A DNA stretch of 64,000 nucleotides from Acidobacterium sp. (GTDB lineage: Bacteria; Acidobacteriota; Vicinamibacteria; Vicinamibacterales; UBA2999). The stretch is taken from contig NSIL01000010.1 of assembly GCA_002737365.1 (NCBI GenBank), positions 1-64,000 of the forward strand, read 5' to 3'. The stretch's first letter is position 1. Each line of letters begins with the position of its first letter. This document shows, piece by piece, positions 33,033 through 42,410 of this stretch. The notes beneath the pieces are model-generated. The model saw nothing but the letters and a program-made list of their open reading frames with translations, did no database searches and was not told where the DNA came from. Made by a program: the position numbers and the translations under genes.

Positions 33033-33851
33033 GTGGAATCGCGGCACGGGTCACCTATTCGCCTGCACGCTTTCAATCGCGCCCACGATCGGCGCGCGCT
33101 GCGCCGTGGCGTGTCGCTGCTGCCCAGCCTGTTCACGCTCGCCAACCTGTTCTGCGGCTGGGCCTGCGTGGTCCACGCCATGCGCGGCGAGTTTGCCACC
33201 GCGGCGCCGTTGATCGGCGTCGCCGTCGTGCTCGACATGCTCGATGGCCGCATTGCCCGCATGACCGGGACCACCAGCGACTTTGGTGTGCAGCTGGATT
33301 CCCTGGCCGATCTGATCTCGTTCGGCATGGCGCCGGCGGTACTGGCGTTCCAGTGGGGCCTGGTGCCGCTCGGCCGCATGGGCTGGGCGGTCGGCTTCGT
33401 CTACCTGACCGCGGCGGCGCTGCGACTCGCGCGGTTCAACATCCAAACCAACACCGACAAGCGATACTTCATCGGCTTGCCAAGCCCCGCCGCAGCGGGC
33501 CTGGTCGCAGCGACGATCTTTTATTTCCCGGAAGGACTGACAGCGAAGCCGCAGGCGTGGCTTGGCTTGGTGATGCTGGCCGTGCCGGCCTTGCTGATGG
33601 TGAGCACCATCCGCTTCCAGAGCTTCAAGAGCTTCGACCTCGGCATGCAGGGTGGCTACCGAATCCTGCTGCTGGTGGCGGCCTTCATCGGCCTGCTCTC
33701 GACCTTTCCTCACGAAGTGTTACTGGTGATCGCGTATTCGTACTTCGCGTCCGGCTTCATCGGGACGCTGATGAGCAAATTGAAGAGCAAGAACGCTGAC
33801 ACGGTCCAGCCCGAGGTGTTGGCCGAGAAGCAAAGCCGCGAAGTCAGCTGA
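33033..33851 (+). CDS. pssA: CDP-diacylglycerol-serine O-phosphatidyltransferase
   Basis: The enzyme makes phosphatidylserine from CDP-diacylglycerol and serine. The CDP-alcohol phosphotransferase signature is complete in DMLDGRIARMTGTTSDFGVQLDSLAD. About seven membrane helices follow from LPSLFTLANLFCGWACVV on. The GTG at 33033 is 1 bp after the psd stop and removes an extension that overlaps psd; the product is 272 residues. The N-terminal 30 residues are basic and cytoplasmic. Confidence 0.93.
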   Translation: MESRHGSPIRLHAFNRAHDRRALRRGVSLLPSLFTLANLFCGWACVVHAMRGEFATAAPLIGVAVVLDMLDGRIARMTGTTSDFGVQLDSLADLISFGMAPAVLAFQWGLVPLGRMGWAVGFVYLTAAALRLARFNIQTNTDKRYFIGLPSPAAAGLVAATIFYFPEGLTAKPQAWLGLVMLAVPALLMVSTIRFQSFKSFDLGMQGGYRILLLVAAFIGLLSTFPHEVLLVIAYSYFASGFIGTLMSKLKSKNADTVQPEVLAEKQSREVS

Positions 33852-33859
33852 CACCTGGG

Positions 33860-36800
33860 TCATGCCAGCGGCAAGGTGAGCGTGACGCTGGTGCCCTTGC
33901 CCTGTTCTGAGGTGACGCTGATCGCTCCGCCGTTCGCCTCGACGTTGCGCTTGGCAATTGTCAGACCCAGTCCGGTCCCAATCGCCTTCGTCGAAAAATA
34001 GGGCTCGAAGATCTTGGCCAGCGCCTCGCGGTCCATGCCGATGCCGGTGTCCGTGATGCGCAGCTGCGCCATGCGATCCGGCGCCAGTGCCGCGTCAATC
34101 GTGAGCGAACCGCCACTGGGCATGGCGTGCAGGGCGTTCTCGATCACGTTGGTCAGCGCCCGTCCCACCAGCATGCGATCGACGCGCAACCGCGGGAGCG
34201 CTGCCGGCACGTGCGTCTCAATGGCGACGCGACCAGCCAGGCCGACACGGTACGGGTCGATAATCTCGGCCACCAGGTCCGCCAGGTTGGTTGCCAAGGG
34301 CCGAGGCTCGGGCGAAGCCGCGAAACTGGAGAACTCCGACGAGATCTGTCGCAACAGCCGCACCTGTCCAAGAATGTTGGCAACGCAGTCGTCGATCACG
34401 CCACCGAGCGGCCGGCCCTGGTCGCTGTGCACCCGCCGCAGGTGCTCGGCATTCAACTGGATTGGCGTCAACGGGTTCTTGATGTCGTGCGCCACCTGGC
34501 GCGCCATGTCGGCCCAGGCCGCCAGTCGATTCGTGCGTTCGAGTTCCTGCCGCTGACGCTGCAGGTCGGCCGCCATCTGGTTAAAGGCCTCCACGAGCCG
34601 CCGCAGTTCATCGGCCGAGGTCGCCAGCACCCGCGCGTCGAGGTCGCCGCGGGCAATGCGTCGCGTGGCCCGCATCAGGCGATTCACGGGGTCGGCAATG
34701 CGTTCGGCCATGTAATAGCCAATTCCGGCGCCAAGCATGATGAACAGCAGGGCTGCCAGCAGCACGCGGCGGTCGAGCTCGTCGATCTGCGCCTGCGTCT
34801 CCTGCTGACGCGAGGTCAGTGGCACTGTCAGCACGGCCTGTCGTCCGCCCTGGATGCGCACGGGCGTAGCCGCGGTCAGATACTCGAGCCCCCCGGCTTC
34901 CTCCCGGCCGACGTATGACGGCCGGCCATCGAGCACGATCGCGCGGAACACCTCGCCCGGGGTGCGGGTCGGCAGCAGACCCGACGCAAACAGGTTGCGC
35001 TCGCTCGACGCCAACAGCTCAGCGCCCTGGAAGATGTTGACGTCTTGCGCAATCACGCGGCTGAGCCAGACCACGATGTTGTCGTCGACGGCGGCCTGGC
35101 CCATCTGGACGCCGACGTCTTCGACCACGCGGCTGGCGACATTCGCCAGGCGCGTCGCCTCACTCTCGATGTCGGCATACATCAGCCGCGCCATGTACTC
35201 GCGCGACACCACCGCCAGCGCCAGCACCGGGACTACGGCCGAGAGCACGAAGGCGAGGAACAGCTTCTGATAGAAGCTGGCCCGCACCTCCGCCAACAGG
35301 GCGCGGCCGGTCATCGGCACGCGTGACGTCAACAGGTTGGCGGCGCCGCCAGCGAGCAGCAGGATGACAAAGACGGCGAACGCGAGGGTGACGAGTTCGG
35401 CGATCGTGTTGACGTGGCCGAATGCCGTCGGCTTGACCACCCCGAGCACATAGATGGCCGCGCGGTCGCTCATCACGTAGACGTCGATCGCGGCTGAACC
35501 GCGGGTAATCGTCGACCAGAACGGCTGCCGCGATTCATAGGCGCGGCGATACACCTCCTCGGTCAGCGGCGGCGGTGCGTCCACCGAGCTGTACAACACC
35601 CGCCGACTCCATCCGTAGACGTAGAGCTCGACCTCGGCCCGTGGCCGGGGCTCGGGACGAGCCTGGCCTGAACGCATCAATGCCGTGTACGGGTTCTGCG
35701 CCGAGATAAACGACAGGTTGGCGTAGTCGAGCATCGAGTGCACGACCACCGAACCCGCCACCACGCGGCGGCCACCCGCGTCGCTGGTGCAAATCGCGCG
35801 GCCGGCATGCAGCAGCCGGCGCTCTTCAGAGAAGAACGGCGAGACCTCCTCGAGCATTTCCCACTCGCAGGAGGACTCGTTCCAGATCTGTCCCTGCGCG
35901 TTGTCGGGCAGGTTCAACGCGAACCGGCTGACCATGGCCCCAGCCGGATTGTGCAGTTCGACGCTCGAGGTCAGGCGCTGCGTGGCCAACTGGGTTTGCG
36001 ACCAGACCAGGAACGCCGCGTCGGTCGACGGTGGTCCTGCCACCGGCGGTTCGCTGGCCTGCACCAGCGCATCCAGCCCTTCAATGCGATCGATTTCGGC
36101 GAGCGCCTGTGACAGCTTCAGGCGAACGTCAGGACGCTGGTTCAGCACCTCGGGCGCAAAGCGCTCGGTGACCAACTGCCGGCGCGCGCTATCGGCGGCA
36201 TCGACCAGCGACGGATAGAACACCACCGACGGCAACGTGAGTGCGAGTAGCGCCACCACCAGCCGCTGCGCCTGCGAACCGCGCGGCAAGGCGGCACCGA
36301 AGCGGTGCAGAGCCCAGGCAGCTGCGGCGGTGAACACGACCGCCGCGAGCGTCGGCCACAGTGCGGCCGGAGTCTCGGTAAGCCCGGGCCACGCGAGCGC
36401 GACCGCTGGCAGCATCCAGGCCGCCGCGCCACGCAGACGCCAGCCGATCGGCGAGGTGGTGAACACCCAGGGCGAAGCCGCGGTGCGGAGAATGAGTACC
36501 GCCAGGCCAATAACCGCGGCATTGAGTGCCAACAGGCCGATCACGACGCACAACCGCACCCAGTCACCGGGCTCGATCGCGAACCTCAGGATGTCGACCG
36601 CCACCTGGGAGAGCGACGACCGCAAGAACGTCGCCTGCCGGACCAGCAAGGCGACCACTGCGGTGCCGGCCACCACCTGCACCGCCAGGTAGCACGCACC
36701 GAGCGATGGTCGATCGACCACGACGACGCCGATGCCCGGCCGGTGCGCGCGCCGCCACTCGATGAAGGTGGCGGTCCCGAGCGCCGTCAAGCCAAGCGCA

Positions 36801-37813
36801 GTCAGGCCCGTGAGCAGAAAGTCCACCGGCGAGGCCATCAACACGGCCGAAGCCGGCGCCCACGGGGCCGCCGGCACCAATGCCGGCTCGGCCAGCCCGA
36901 GGCGCCGCGTGGTAATCCACAGCAGCGCCCGCGCGGCGACCAACAGCAACGCGATACCGGTGGTCAGGCCCGCTGCCAGCGGCAGCGAGCGCGTCGAGCG
37001 CCGCCAGTCGAGCAGCGGCCCCGCGAACAACAGCAGCAGCAGAGCCGCCAGCGTGAGCTCTGCGGCCATGCGTCGGTCGCGAATCCGCTGGCGCGACGCC
37101 TGCAGGTCCGCATCCGAGAGCTGGACCGCCGCCAGCGGCTCGCCCGACGAGGTCCTGACGATGAACGTGTCAGGTCCGGCGCTGGCCGTGTCCTCGAACT
37201 GCAGCCGCAGCGAGACGGGAACCATGCTGGTCTCGAGCGCGAAGTCCGCGCCGGCCATCGGCGTTGGTCCGTCGCGCGACAGCGGGGTTTCGGCCACGAC
37301 GGCCCCGATCTGGCGTTCGGGATCAGCGGCGTCAACGACCGGTTGCACACGGACCAGTTGCAGGCCGTAAGTGCTCTGCCCGAGGAACAGCGAGGCAGGT
37401 CCCGCGAGGCGCGCATCGGGCACGTCTTCGGACCGGCCCACCCACGCGACGGGCTGATTGCGCGCGCCGTAGATCGTGATCGCCACGGAGCCTGGTGAGG
37501 TGCGGGCACCGGCCGCCGCCAGGTCAAACAGCCGCCGCGAGGCGGCCACATCGCCCTGTTCCGCCAGCAGCACCGTTTCGGCGTCGAGGGTGACGGCCCG
37601 GACCGCTTCGTCCAGGCGATTGCCGAGCGTCACGAACTGCCCGGAGACCTCGGCCTGCAGAAGAGCCCGCGACGCGGCCAGGTCGGCCCCCAACTGCGTG
37701 CGTTCGGCGACCTCGCCGGTAATCCAGATGGCCATCGCCACCACGGCTCCGCCCAGGACCAACTTCTGGACGCTGCGCGCGACGAAGGAAGGAGAGACCA
37801 TCCGCATGACCAT
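33860..37813 (-). CDS. Very large multi-sensor histidine kinase (NtrY-like catalytic part)
   Basis: The 1317-residue membrane kinase has one N-terminal helix, an extracytoplasmic region (about 40-245), a bundle of about eight helices (about 250-540), a second outer region with WSQTQLATQRLT-type sequence (to about 800), two more helices, a third outer region, a last helix and a HAMP domain (MAERIADPVNRLMRATRRIARGDLDAR). The kinase core has the H box ARQVAHDIKNPLTPIQLNAE, N box NVIENALHAM, and GIGM/GTGLGL ATP lid. NtrY-family kinases have such H boxes, but no response regulator gene is adjacent. The signal is unknown. It is divergent from the gene at 37822 with only 8 bp between. Confidence 0.85.
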   Translation of the reverse strand: MVMRMVSPSFVARSVQKLVLGGAVVAMAIWITGEVAERTQLGADLAASRALLQAEVSGQFVTLGNRLDEAVRAVTLDAETVLLAEQGDVAASRRLFDLAAAGARTSPGSVAITIYGARNQPVAWVGRSEDVPDARLAGPASLFLGQSTYGLQLVRVQPVVDAADPERQIGAVVAETPLSRDGPTPMAGADFALETSMVPVSLRLQFEDTASAGPDTFIVRTSSGEPLAAVQLSDADLQASRQRIRDRRMAAELTLAALLLLLFAGPLLDWRRSTRSLPLAAGLTTGIALLLVAARALLWITTRRLGLAEPALVPAAPWAPASAVLMASPVDFLLTGLTALGLTALGTATFIEWRRAHRPGIGVVVVDRPSLGACYLAVQVVAGTAVVALLVRQATFLRSSLSQVAVDILRFAIEPGDWVRLCVVIGLLALNAAVIGLAVLILRTAASPWVFTTSPIGWRLRGAAAWMLPAVALAWPGLTETPAALWPTLAAVVFTAAAAWALHRFGAALPRGSQAQRLVVALLALTLPSVVFYPSLVDAADSARRQLVTERFAPEVLNQRPDVRLKLSQALAEIDRIEGLDALVQASEPPVAGPPSTDAAFLVWSQTQLATQRLTSSVELHNPAGAMVSRFALNLPDNAQGQIWNESSCEWEMLEEVSPFFSEERRLLHAGRAICTSDAGGRRVVAGSVVVHSMLDYANLSFISAQNPYTALMRSGQARPEPRPRAEVELYVYGWSRRVLYSSVDAPPPLTEEVYRRAYESRQPFWSTITRGSAAIDVYVMSDRAAIYVLGVVKPTAFGHVNTIAELVTLAFAVFVILLLAGGAANLLTSRVPMTGRALLAEVRASFYQKLFLAFVLSAVVPVLALAVVSREYMARLMYADIESEATRLANVASRVVEDVGVQMGQAAVDDNIVVWLSRVIAQDVNIFQGAELLASSERNLFASGLLPTRTPGEVFRAIVLDGRPSYVGREEAGGLEYLTAATPVRIQGGRQAVLTVPLTSRQQETQAQIDELDRRVLLAALLFIMLGAGIGYYMAERIADPVNRLMRATRRIARGDLDARVLATSADELRRLVEAFNQMAADLQRQRQELERTNRLAAWADMARQVAHDIKNPLTPIQLNAEHLRRVHSDQGRPLGGVIDDCVANILGQVRLLRQISSEFSSFAASPEPRPLATNLADLVAEIIDPYRVGLAGRVAIETHVPAALPRLRVDRMLVGRALTNVIENALHAMPSGGSLTIDAALAPDRMAQLRITDTGIGMDREALAKIFEPYFSTKAIGTGLGLTIAKRNVEANGGAISVTSEQGKGTSVTLTLPLA

Positions 37814-37821
37814 TGTAGAAT

Positions 37822-38829
37822 GTGGATCTGTCCAGCACAGCCGGTTCGTTGAAGTTCTCGCTCAAGCGCGGCGCGCTCGTCACGGCCGCCAACTGGCAAG
37901 TCGTCCTCGTCCAGTTCGTGGCTGACACCTTGTTCAAAACGCTGCTCGCCGTGCCCATTGTCGGCGGCCTGGTCCTGGTGGCGCTGGTTGTCGGCGGCGA
38001 TCCGGTTGAGATGATCCGGCTGGAGCCGAGCCAGATCGTCTCCACCATGGTCGGCGTCCTGCTGGCGCAGCCGTTTGCGCTGGCCGCGTTCCTCCTGGCG
38101 CTCGGCCTGATCTTGAGCGGTGGCTCAGTGCTGATGTTTGCGGTCAAGGCCGGCAGCGTCACGGTGCTTCTGGCCGGCGAACACGCCGCCGGACCGATCG
38201 AGCAGCCACCACTGCGGCTGTCGTCATTCGCGCAGGCCAACCGCTCGAACGTCGAGCGATTCACGACCGGCGTCCGCACGCTGTTTGGCCGTTACCTGCG
38301 TCTGGGCGTCGGACTCACCGTGGTCTATGCGTTGCTGGCCGGCGGTTACATGGCGCTCGTGTTCGGCCCTCCGGCCACGGCCACGGTTGACGGCCCGCTG
38401 GCCGTCACGCTGGCATCACTCGCCCTGATCCTCGCGGTCACGCTGGTGAACTTCCTGTATCTGCTGCTGCAGATCGTGGTCGCGTTCGAAGACTGCGGGG
38501 TGCTCGAAGCCGTGCCACACGTCGCCCGACTGTTACGACGACGGACCAAGGCCATGGGGCAGGTGCTCACGTCGATTCTCGCGCTGATGCTGATGGCGAC
38601 CGGCGTGTCGATTCTAGCCACGGCCGCACTTGGCCTGATCGCCTTCGTGCCGTTCGTCGGCCTAGCCGCGCTGCCGCTGCAGGTGTTCGCCTGGCTGGTG
38701 CGCGGCGTCGTCTTCCAGTTTGTCGGACTCACCGGGGTCGCGACCTACGTGCGCCTGCATCGCACGTTACAAGCATCGGAAGTTCTTGTCCGGCCATCCG
38801 ACGACCTTCAGCAGGTGACGCGCGCATGA
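37822..38829 (+). CDS. Polytopic membrane protein, unknown function
   Basis: The 335 residues contain about six long hydrophobic stretches (for example LLAVPIVGGLVLVALVVGG and LALILAVTLVNFLYLLLQIVVAF). No family motif is recognised; length and hydrophobicity resemble the generic integral membrane proteins found in Acidobacteriota. The GTG start directly follows TAGAAT, so the transcript is probably short-leadered or leaderless. The stop overlaps the start of an aminotransferase gene by 4 nt (ATGA), which suggests a shared mRNA. Confidence 0.6.
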   Translation: MDLSSTAGSLKFSLKRGALVTAANWQVVLVQFVADTLFKTLLAVPIVGGLVLVALVVGGDPVEMIRLEPSQIVSTMVGVLLAQPFALAAFLLALGLILSGGSVLMFAVKAGSVTVLLAGEHAAGPIEQPPLRLSSFAQANRSNVERFTTGVRTLFGRYLRLGVGLTVVYALLAGGYMALVFGPPATATVDGPLAVTLASLALILAVTLVNFLYLLLQIVVAFEDCGVLEAVPHVARLLRRRTKAMGQVLTSILALMLMATGVSILATAALGLIAFVPFVGLAALPLQVFAWLVRGVVFQFVGLTGVATYVRLHRTLQASEVLVRPSDDLQQVTRA

Positions 38830-40058
38830 CTACGATGACCCGTGGCGACAATCCTTTAGGTTTGTCAACCGCAGCCCAGCACTTCGAGGAATCGGCCATT
38901 CGTCGCGCCGGCATTCTCGGCGCCGCTGTGCCCGGATTGATCTCGCTGGCGGCAGGGTATCCCTCGCCGGAGGTGTTTCCGTGGGACGACCTCGCGTCGA
39001 TCACCGCCGATCTGCTGGCCAGGCGGGACGGCAACACGCTGCAGTACGGTGCGACGCGCGGCTATCGGCCGCTGCTCGAGCAACTGATCGCGAAGACGCT
39101 GCACGACCGGAGCATCACGGCCGCGTTCGAGGACATGATCATCACTACCGGCTCGCAGCAGGGCCTCGACCTGGTGGGCCGCGTGCTGATCGATCCGGGC
39201 GACGTGATCCTGGTCGAGTTGCCGACTTACAGCGGCGCGATCGCCGCGTTCCACAACTTGCAGGGACAGTTCGCCGGAGTGCCGCAAGACAGCGAAGGCA
39301 TTGATCTCGTGGCGCTCGAGACCGCCATCGCTCGCCTCAAGACCGACGGCAAGACGGCCAAATTCATTTACGTCACGCCGAACTTCCAGAACCCGGCCGG
39401 CCTGCTCATGAGCCGAGCGAGGCGACTCGCGTTGCTGGAGTTCGCACGACGGCATGAGCTGTTGATCCTCGAGGACGACCCGTACGGCTCGATCTACTTC
39501 GAGGACGTCACCACGGCCGCCGACACGCGACCGATCAAGGCTGATGACACTGACGGCCGCGTGATCTACCTTGGAAGTTTCTCCAAGGTGCTCGTGCCAG
39601 GCCTCCGTGTGGCGTGGCTCGTGGCGCCACGCGAGATCGCGCAGAGGGTCGAGCTGGCCAAGCAAGCCACCGATATCTGCAGCAGCGTCTTCGATCAGCG
39701 CATCGTCCACGGCGCCATGGACCGCGGCGTGGTCGATCGCATTGCGCCGGGACTGCGGGCGCACTACCAGGCGAAGCGCAGCGTGATGGAGCAGGCGTTG
39801 CAGTCGACGCTGGCCGGCCGCGTCACGTGGACGTCACCTCGCGGTGGCTTCTTCTTGTGGATCGCGCTGCCCGCGGGTCTGGATGATCGGGCGTTGTTCG
39901 ATCGGGCGCTGGCCGCAAAGGTCAGCTTCGTGCTGGGCAGCGCGTTCTTCGTTGACGGGCAGGGCCACGGATTTGCGCGGCTGTCGTTCGCGGGCACCAG
40001 CCACGAACAGATCACCGAGGGCATTGCCCGGCTCGCGGCCGCCATCAACAGCCACTGA
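38826..40058 (+). CDS. PLP-dependent aminotransferase, class I/II (MocR/LysN-like)
   Basis: A fold-type I aminotransferase of 410 residues, closest by pattern to 2-aminoadipate/aromatic transaminases. The substrate loop is GLISLAAGYPSPEVFP, cofactor residues lie in TTGSQQGLDLVGR and TPNFQNPAG, and the PLP lysine is in YLGSFSKVLVPGLRVAW. There is no N-terminal regulator domain, so it is the free enzyme rather than a MocR regulator. Substrate not certain. It overlaps the membrane gene upstream by 4 nt. Confidence 0.87.
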   Translation: MTTMTRGDNPLGLSTAAQHFEESAIRRAGILGAAVPGLISLAAGYPSPEVFPWDDLASITADLLARRDGNTLQYGATRGYRPLLEQLIAKTLHDRSITAAFEDMIITTGSQQGLDLVGRVLIDPGDVILVELPTYSGAIAAFHNLQGQFAGVPQDSEGIDLVALETAIARLKTDGKTAKFIYVTPNFQNPAGLLMSRARRLALLEFARRHELLILEDDPYGSIYFEDVTTAADTRPIKADDTDGRVIYLGSFSKVLVPGLRVAWLVAPREIAQRVELAKQATDICSSVFDQRIVHGAMDRGVVDRIAPGLRAHYQAKRSVMEQALQSTLAGRVTWTSPRGGFFLWIALPAGLDDRALFDRALAAKVSFVLGSAFFVDGQGHGFARLSFAGTSHEQITEGIARLAAAINSH

Positions 40059-40126
40059 GCAAATACCGCCGCCGATGAGACGCCGATTGTGCACCGATCT
40101 GGTTGGGGTCAGACTGGACTATCGAG

Positions 40127-40144
40127 ATAGGCCGATCGGTCTAT
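40127..40144. repeat. 18-bp dyad in the gap before the DUF4258/DUF2283 pair
   Basis: ATAGGCCGATCGGTCTAT is self-complementary except for one G-T pair. It lies in the 270-bp gap 40059-40332, which holds no convincing gene; a 53-codon frame from 40162 has no supporting feature. The dyad could be an operator, but its distance to the next gene is large. Confidence 0.35.
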
Positions 40145-40332
40145 TCCTTCAGACGGAGGCCATGGTTAAGCTTGAAGTATCTGTGTTCAAGAGGCCGACC
40201 GCGCGTTTGACGCGAACCCGCGCCGGCACTAGACTCCGCTCGAGTGCTGAAGGTGGACTAGGTTGTTCTGCCGACTACTTGTTAGACCGGTATCTTGGTT
40301 TGGCCCGTCGGTTCTGTTAGCGTTGCAGAGTG

Positions 40333-40566
40333 ATGACGACCGCTTACTTCGAGGCGATGCGCGCGCGCCCGGATCGAGCCGTCATCAGGCTCGAATGGCT
40401 TGACCGAGCCGTCAAGTCCCCGATTCGCGAAGTGATCCAGCAAGACGGGCGTATTCGCCGGTGGGCAGTCATCCCCGAGGCTGAAGGGAAGCACCTTCGC
40501 GTGGTGCTGCTTCCGGATGGTGAGACCGTGCACCACGCGTTTTTCGACCGTGGGTTTAAATCATGA
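40333..40566 (+). CDS. DUF4258-like small protein (possible toxin)
   Basis: A 77-residue protein with the pattern RLEWLDRAVKSPIREVIQQDGRIRRWAVIPEAEGK and a GETVHHAFFDR tail, which I recognise from small proteins that nearly always precede DUF2283 genes and that resemble DUF4258. The pair is suspected to be a toxin-antitoxin-like module; activity has not been shown to my knowledge. ATG 40333 is one codon after a GTG at 40330. The gene overlaps the next by 4 nt. Confidence 0.7.
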   Translation: MTTAYFEAMRARPDRAVIRLEWLDRAVKSPIREVIQQDGRIRRWAVIPEAEGKHLRVVLLPDGETVHHAFFDRGFKS

Positions 40567-40760
40567 GAATTCGCTACTTCACCGACACCGATACCTTGCT
40601 GATTGAGTTCAAAGATCGCCCAGTGGCGGAAACGCGCGACCTCGATGAGAATACGATTCTCGACGTCGACGTAGATGGCAACATCTGCTCGATCACGATT
40701 GAGCACGCTTCTCAGCGGACCGATATTCCGCAGTTCTCGTACGAGCAGGTCACGGCCTAA
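40563..40760 (+). CDS. DUF2283-family small protein (possible antitoxin)
   Basis: A 65-residue protein with the typical DUF2283 start MRIRYFTDTDTLLIEFKDRP and acidic middle (VAETRDLDENTILDVDVDGNI). The domain is small, all-beta in expectation, and is paired with a cationic partner in many bacteria. The ATGA overlap with the upstream gene means the two are made together. Function unproven. Confidence 0.8.
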   Translation: MRIRYFTDTDTLLIEFKDRPVAETRDLDENTILDVDVDGNICSITIEHASQRTDIPQFSYEQVTA

Positions 40761-40797
40761 CAGCCGCTGCAGACGACAGAACCACATCGAGGTCGGC

Positions 40798-42141
40798 ATG
40801 TCCAGGACACCGTGCACGGCTTGTAGCGTCAGGCGGCACCAAGGCCGCAGGCTCTGTACATCGCTCGTTGCGTTCGCCGTATGCGCTGTCGTAGTCTCCT
40901 GCGCCTCGCCGTCTCGCGACGAGCAGGCGAAGCCCGGCGAGCCGTCGCCATACCTGCTGGTGTCTGCCGGAGATGCCGACGACGCCGACAGCGACTTTCT
41001 CGCCGTCATCGACCTGCGGGCCGGCAGTTCCGACATCGGCACGGCAATTTCGACACTGCCGACCGGCATGAAAGCGTCGATGCCGCATCACATGGAATAT
41101 GTGATGCCGCCGGTCGGCGAGCTGCTCTTCATGAACGCCCACCACCACGAGATGAGCATGCTGGTGGATGTTTCGAACCCTCGCGTGCTTCGTTTGGCGA
41201 AGACGTTCATGCCTCCCGCGCCGCTGCGGTACCCGCACGACTACACGCGCACGCCCAAGGGCACGCGCCTGGTCGGCTTCTTGCGCAGCGAGGGCCAGAG
41301 CATCGATCCCGCTGAAACCGTCACGCCTGGCAACCACGGCGGCATCGCGGAGTACAGCGCCGACGCGGAGCTGCTGCGCACGGCGGTGGCCGGCGATGCG
41401 AGCGGCAAGCCCGTCCGCCCCTACGCGTTCGCGCTGCTCCCGGAGCTCGACCGGCTCGTGGTGACCAGTGCCCCCATGATGGAGAACGCGTCGGCCGACG
41501 TGCTGCAGGTTTATCGCTACTCGGACTTCACGCTCCTCAAGACGATCGACCTGCCGGCTGGCAGGCTTACTGACGGACAGGAGGTGGCTGGCTCTCAGCG
41601 CGCAGGTTTCGGTCCGCGCGTGCTCCAGGATGGGTCGGTCTTTCTCAACAGCTATGGCTGCACGTTCTACCGGCTGAGCGAGATCGGCAGCGACCAGCCA
41701 CGGCTAGATACCTATTTTGCGTTGGATACACCACCGCCGACGAGGCTCGGCTCGATCCGCGGCGCATGCGGCATTCCAGTGGTCTTCGGGCACTACTGGA
41801 TCAATCCCGCGGGGAAGCTGCACAGCGTCGTCGTGCTCGACATCGCCAACCCTGCGAGCCCACGCGAAGTGTTCCGCCTCAAGACACCGGACACCTTCAA
41901 CCCGCACTGGCTGGCGCGCGACCCGCAGTCCAACCGGCTGGTGCTCGGCGCCGAGCTTGGCGGCGAAGAAGGCTTCTTCATCCTGCGCTTCGATGACCAG
42001 ACCGGACAGTTGACCTTCGATCCCGCATTGAGCGGCGAGGGGCAGGCCGGCTATGTCAGTCTCAAGAAGCCGACCTGGCCGCACGGATCCTCGGGCGCAG
42101 CATGGGGGCACGCCGCGTTGTTCTTGCGGGAATCTCGCTAG
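40798..42141 (+). CDS. Propeller-like exported lipoprotein, unknown function
   Basis: The protein starts at ATG 40798 with a lipoprotein signal (SLVAFAVCAVVVSCASP, lipobox VVSC). The 447-residue mature part has repeated beta-blade patterns and histidine-rich segments (GMKASMPHHMEY, MNAHHHEMSML, VVFGHYWI), reminiscent of seven-bladed selenium-binding-protein-like or quinoprotein-like propellers. The histidines may bind a metal; this is inference. The track's longer frame overlaps the DUF2283 gene and is not used. A 269-bp non-coding gap follows. Confidence 0.6.
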   Translation: MSRTPCTACSVRRHQGRRLCTSLVAFAVCAVVVSCASPSRDEQAKPGEPSPYLLVSAGDADDADSDFLAVIDLRAGSSDIGTAISTLPTGMKASMPHHMEYVMPPVGELLFMNAHHHEMSMLVDVSNPRVLRLAKTFMPPAPLRYPHDYTRTPKGTRLVGFLRSEGQSIDPAETVTPGNHGGIAEYSADAELLRTAVAGDASGKPVRPYAFALLPELDRLVVTSAPMMENASADVLQVYRYSDFTLLKTIDLPAGRLTDGQEVAGSQRAGFGPRVLQDGSVFLNSYGCTFYRLSEIGSDQPRLDTYFALDTPPPTRLGSIRGACGIPVVFGHYWINPAGKLHSVVVLDIANPASPREVFRLKTPDTFNPHWLARDPQSNRLVLGAELGGEEGFFILRFDDQTGQLTFDPALSGEGQAGYVSLKKPTWPHGSSGAAWGHAALFLRESR

Positions 42142-42199
42142 GGCAGGAGGCTCGTCTGGCGCTCAAGGAGTTCCTTCAGAAGTACGTCTTGAATCGAAT

Positions 42200-42224
42200 G
42201 GCTGGCTAACTTCAGTTAGCAGCC
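42200..42224. terminator. Hairpin after the lipoprotein gene
   Basis: GCTAAC/GTTAGC with TTCA loop extends to GGCT/AGCC across a bulged G, giving 10 pairs. It lies about 60 nt behind the stop in a 269-bp gap (42142-42410) that otherwise holds no recognisable gene and only G-rich stretches. Without a T-run the terminator call is weak. Confidence 0.4.
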
Positions 42225-42410
42225 GGCGTTCGACAGCCGGGTGCTCACCGAGGCCTGGATTCGCCGCGGCTCAGGCCGAGTACGTTAAGCCGGTTGGGGT
42301 TTCGGGTAGCGGGGGAGGGGAGTCTGGGTAGAGTGAGCCCCCGAGGGAGAGATAGTCTGAGCTCCCGTGAGTGGATTGAATCGGTGTCCAATCTGCGCCT
42401 AATCGGTGGC

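Noticed and set aside
36305-37498. 397-codon plus-strand frame
   Set aside because: Antisense to the histidine kinase; Arg/Gln/Pro-rich low-complexity translation.
40162-40320. Frame starting MVKLEVSVFKRP
   Set aside because: Short, no ribosome-binding site, no recognised motif; part of a longer shadow frame from the aminotransferase region.
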